Source: Lachnospiraceae bacterium (GTDB lineage: Bacteria > Bacillota > Clostridia > Lachnospirales > Lachnospiraceae). Taken from it: a stretch of DNA of 9,646 bases. Every line of letters starts with the position of its first letter. The stretch's first letter is position 1. The stretch is from assembly GCA_024684155.1 (NCBI GenBank), contig JAIKXK010000409.1:1-9646 (forward strand), written 5' to 3'. The notes below the pieces were generated by a model that did no database searches, was not told the origin of the DNA, and saw only the letters and a list, made by a program, of their open reading frames with translations. The position numbers and the translations under genes are program-made. Positions 7,142 to 9,646 of the stretch are shown piece by piece.

Positions 7142-7148
7142 GTATTTT

Positions 7149-9038
7149 TTATCCAACAAAATGATTTACAACCTCTACTAATTTATCCTCTTTTATGGGT
7201 TTTGCTATATAGCCATCAAATCCCAGCTCTATGTACTTTGCTTCATCCCCTCCGGAGGAGTTCGCTGTCATTACTATAAATGGTGTGTCTTTATTTACTC
7301 CAGAAGATGCTCTCCTAACTCTAGTCAGAATGGCCGAACCATTTAACCGCGGCATTAAATCATCTAAAAAAATAAGATCAAACCGCTCTTTTTTTATTAA
7401 CTCAAAGGCTTTTACACTGTCCTGTTCCAAAACAATTTGGGCACCAGAAGTAACTAAAAATGCATTCGCCACTTTTAAATTCATTTCATTATCATCTACT
7501 ACCAAGAAACGTTTTCCTGCTACAGACTCTATGGTTCGAGTAAGAGGATTATACTCTCCCACTTCTTTTCGGTATTCCAAGATACTTTGGTCAGATAATA
7601 CTCTTTGTGTAATCTCTACCGTAAAAATAGAACCAATATCATATTGAGAAACCACACTAATTCTTCCACCCATAAGCGTAAGTATTTTTTTCGATAAAGA
7701 AAGTCCAAGACCGGTACCTTCTATACTTCGATTTCTCTCCAAATCCACTCTATGGAAATTTTGGAACAAATGCTCTAAATCATCTGGTTTAATCCCAACT
7801 CCTGTATCTTCCACCTTGCCAACTAAATGAACATATTCTCCTTCACGTTCTCCTTTCACATCAAAAATAATTCGTCCTCGAGGAGTATATTTCACCGCAT
7901 TGTCTAACAAATTATGAAACACCTGCTTCAAGTGACTCTTGTCCCCCTCTAATAAGTCTGGTAAGGACTCATCTAAAGCCACCTCGAAGTCTAAACGTTT
8001 TTCTTTCGCCGCCACCTGAGTTTCCAACGTAAGTTCATCAATCAATTCCGAAAAATGATACTTTGATTCCTGGATTTCCAGTTTTCCTGCTTCCATCTTT
8101 GAAATATCTAATACATCATTAATAATAGTTAAAAGAATTTCCCCAGAGGTTTTCATATCCTTTGCGTAAGCCAGGGTTTTTTCCTCCTTGGATTCCTTTA
8201 AAATCATTTCATTGATTCCTAGTATGGCATTCATTGGTGTTCTTATCTCATGAGACATACTTGCTATAAATACACTCTTTGCATAATTCGCAGAGTTCGC
8301 TGTTTCTCTGGCATCTTCCAATTCACTTCTTGTAGATACCAAATTTAAATAATCGCTGGTTTCTAAAGCAAGATATAAAATAAACAATCCATAGGAAGCA
8401 AATAGCGCTGTAATCTTAAGTTGTCCGTTCAACAGAATCTGAATCAAGGATCCTGCAAATACCATCAAAATAGAACTGATTAAGGCAACTTTTTCTCTCA
8501 TAATAAAGTGGTGAAAATTAAAGATATAAAGATACATAGCATATACGCCAAACATCATAGCCGGCAAATAACCTGCCACAAGATACAATGGTCCCTTGAT
8601 ATAGCCAGCATCCTCTCCTAAATATTCAAACACCCAATGGGTTACTGGATTTGTAGCAACCGCGAAGGTAGAAAACAGTAGAATAGCAATGTTTAGCTGC
8701 CTCATCCACCTTTTGTGTTTATAATCTGTATAGTGTTCTAAGTAAAATACAAAGGCCAGTAAGGTTACATGTCCAAAGGTAAACTGGGATCCGTCTACCA
8801 AAGTTTTAAATGCCTCCCACATAGGACCATCTAAATCACTGCGCAACAGTACCGGGTTAATGATTTCCACTAAATTCCATCCTAATCCTGCGTAGGCCAT
8901 CATTCGAAAGCTTCTGGTAGTTTCCTTACCCTTTTCCCATGTCTTCATTCGCATGAAGATAATTATGATCAAGGTAAAAAAGACGGAGCTAATTTCATAT
9001 GAAGTTTTCACGTTTTCATTTAATAAATCTAATAACAT
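7149..9038 (-). CDS. Membrane hybrid histidine kinase (7TM sensor, HisKA, HATPase, REC)
   Basis: A 629-residue hybrid sensor kinase. The N-terminal ~228 residues hold about seven hydrophobic segments (roughly 13-30, 45-62, 86-102, 114-130, 150-172, 184-203, 208-225), a 7TM-type sensor with no large external domain. A linker helix (about 228-255) leads to the dimerisation domain with SHEIRTPMN (262-270), phospho-acceptor H263. The ATPase domain shows the N box NLLDNAVKYT (N376, N380), DTGVGI (411-416) and GTGLGLSL (441-448). The C-terminal receiver (about 508-629) has acidic pair D515/D516, phospho-acceptor D559 in FLDDLMP, T591 and K613 in AKPI, so all catalytic residues are present. It has no HPt domain. 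Its ATG overlaps the end of the upstream REC-HPt gene by 10 bases, so the two are translationally coupled. The signal sensed cannot be told from sequence. No clear terminator lies between it and the scfA promoter. Confidence 0.93.
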   Translation of the reverse strand: MLLDLLNENVKTSYEISSVFFTLIIIIFMRMKTWEKGKETTRSFRMMAYAGLGWNLVEIINPVLLRSDLDGPMWEAFKTLVDGSQFTFGHVTLLAFVFYLEHYTDYKHKRWMRQLNIAILLFSTFAVATNPVTHWVFEYLGEDAGYIKGPLYLVAGYLPAMMFGVYAMYLYIFNFHHFIMREKVALISSILMVFAGSLIQILLNGQLKITALFASYGLFILYLALETSDYLNLVSTRSELEDARETANSANYAKSVFIASMSHEIRTPMNAILGINEMILKESKEEKTLAYAKDMKTSGEILLTIINDVLDISKMEAGKLEIQESKYHFSELIDELTLETQVAAKEKRLDFEVALDESLPDLLEGDKSHLKQVFHNLLDNAVKYTPRGRIIFDVKGEREGEYVHLVGKVEDTGVGIKPDDLEHLFQNFHRVDLERNRSIEGTGLGLSLSKKILTLMGGRISVVSQYDIGSIFTVEITQRVLSDQSILEYRKEVGEYNPLTRTIESVAGKRFLVVDDNEMNLKVANAFLVTSGAQIVLEQDSVKAFELIKKERFDLIFLDDLMPRLNGSAILTRVRRASSGVNKDTPFIVMTANSSGGDEAKYIELGFDGYIAKPIKEDKLVEVVNHFVG

Positions 9039-9646
9039 ATCTCTCTCTTTTTCGCCTCTTTGGCCGTTTTTTCATATAACTCTAATAATTTCGGTGTTTT
9101 CACCTTCAGCTCTTCTATATCTTTTGAATCATGCTTTTTATCAAACACCTTTTTCCCTAAGGATTCCATGCTTTGTGCCATCTCCCCAAGCTCCTCTGCG
9201 CCTATGGTCTTGGCATTTGATTTTAAAGCATGAACATAAATAACAAATTCTTTCCAGTTTTCATTCTTTAAGGCATCATCAATATGGCTCATCTTATCCT
9301 CTGCTGTATCAGCAAAATTTCCTAAGACTTCTTTAAATAATTCTTCACTGGCTAAATTATCCATTGCCTTACTACTGTCGATTTGTCCCATGGCATCTGG
9401 CAAAAATTTCTTTAACACTTCCTTCAATCGCTGCATTTCTACTGGCTTACTGATGTAATCATCAAATCCCATTGCCAAATACTTTTCCCTGGAATCCGCC
9501 AGGGCATCTGCCGTTACCACAATAAATGGTGTATCGTAATTTAAATGGTTAGGATTTGTCTTCACTCCGTTTAACACAGCCTCACCATCCACCTTTGGCA
9601 TAAAAGCATCTGTCAGCACGATATCAAACTTCTTTTTCTTAAGAAC
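9029..9646 (-). CDS. Hybrid kinase C-terminal part: REC plus HPt domains (5' end outside window)
   Basis: The frame is open to the right edge of the window, so this is the C-terminal 205 residues of a larger protein; a GTG at 9619 falls inside the receiver domain and is not the start. The first part is the second half of a receiver domain: phospho-acceptor Asp in IVLTDAFMP (about base 9610), then TPFIVVTADA and the conserved Lys in DYISKP. After a short linker comes an HPt domain whose phospho-histidine is in VHALKSNAKTIGA (His codon 9232-9230). This REC-HPt order is typical of the end of a multidomain hybrid histidine kinase, though a free-standing REC-HPt protein cannot be excluded. Its receiver resembles that of the following kinase (both have DTPFIV-TA, KY--(L)GFD-YI-KP), suggesting duplication. 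It ends at TAG, overlapping the next gene's ATG. Confidence 0.9.
   Translation of the reverse strand, partial: VLKKKKFDIVLTDAFMPKVDGEAVLNGVKTNPNHLNYDTPFIVVTADALADSREKYLAMGFDDYISKPVEMQRLKEVLKKFLPDAMGQIDSSKAMDNLASEELFKEVLGNFADTAEDKMSHIDDALKNENWKEFVIYVHALKSNAKTIGAEELGEMAQSMESLGKKVFDKKHDSKDIEELKVKTPKLLELYEKTAKEAKKREICY

Noticed and set aside
7121..7146. AATACT/AGTATT inverted repeat after the kinase stop codon
   Set aside because: Six AT-rich pairs with a long loop and no U-tract; it overlaps the promoter spacer and is more likely chance than a terminator or operator.
7231..7647. 138-codon open frame on the + strand opposite the kinase gene
   Set aside because: It lies antisense to the conserved ATPase and receiver domains, has no recognisable motif, and its start context lacks a convincing ribosome binding site; it is a shadow of the kinase frame.

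Overview
The window looks like chromosomal DNA from a low-GC anaerobic Firmicute of class Clostridia, most likely a Lachnospiraceae-type organism. The evidence is the AGGAGG-type ribosome binding sites, use of a TTG start, a fused SecDF, a SCIFF (six-cysteine) ranthipeptide locus, which is a hallmark of Clostridia, and tandem hybrid histidine kinases with REC and HPt modules. No insertion sequence, phage gene, CRISPR array, tRNA or rRNA was seen. The assignment to organism group is inference from gene content.

Layout: on the left, the 3' part of an RsuA-type rRNA pseudouridine synthase gene (+ strand, to 382) converges on everything else, which is on the minus strand. A bidirectional hairpin terminator (429-476) separates the two. 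Read in transcription order from right to left, the minus strand holds: the C-terminal REC-HPt part of a hybrid kinase cut by the window edge (9646-9029); a complete 7TM hybrid histidine kinase overlapping it by 10 nt (9038-7149); an extended -10 promoter (7141-7113); the 47-residue SCIFF precursor gene scfA (7074-6931); a GC-rich hairpin that probably acts as a partial terminator (6900-6877); the radical SAM/SPASM maturase gene scfB, starting at TTG (6832-5459); secDF (5436-3100); glyA (3063-1816); and serS (1781-492), followed by the terminator.

Working model: the SCIFF peptide and its maturase form one RiPP module. ScfB binds the ScfA leader through its N-terminal recognition domain and is expected to form a thioether in the Cys-rich core. 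The hairpin after scfA would give much more precursor than maturase. secDF, glyA and serS follow with gaps of only 22-36 nt and share the final terminator, so they are probably co-transcribed at a lower level. SecDF powers the late step of Sec export, GlyA interconverts serine and glycine, and SerS charges tRNA-Ser. The two kinases form a separate translationally coupled pair. The upstream one brings an HPt domain that the downstream one lacks, so they may share a phosphorelay, but no output response regulator lies in the window. The biology here is mostly known families. The points most worth checking are the SCIFF operon with its hairpin, the divergent active-site motifs of SerRS, and the kinase pair. 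I see no convincing wholly new system. No gene-free stretch exceeds about 110 bases.
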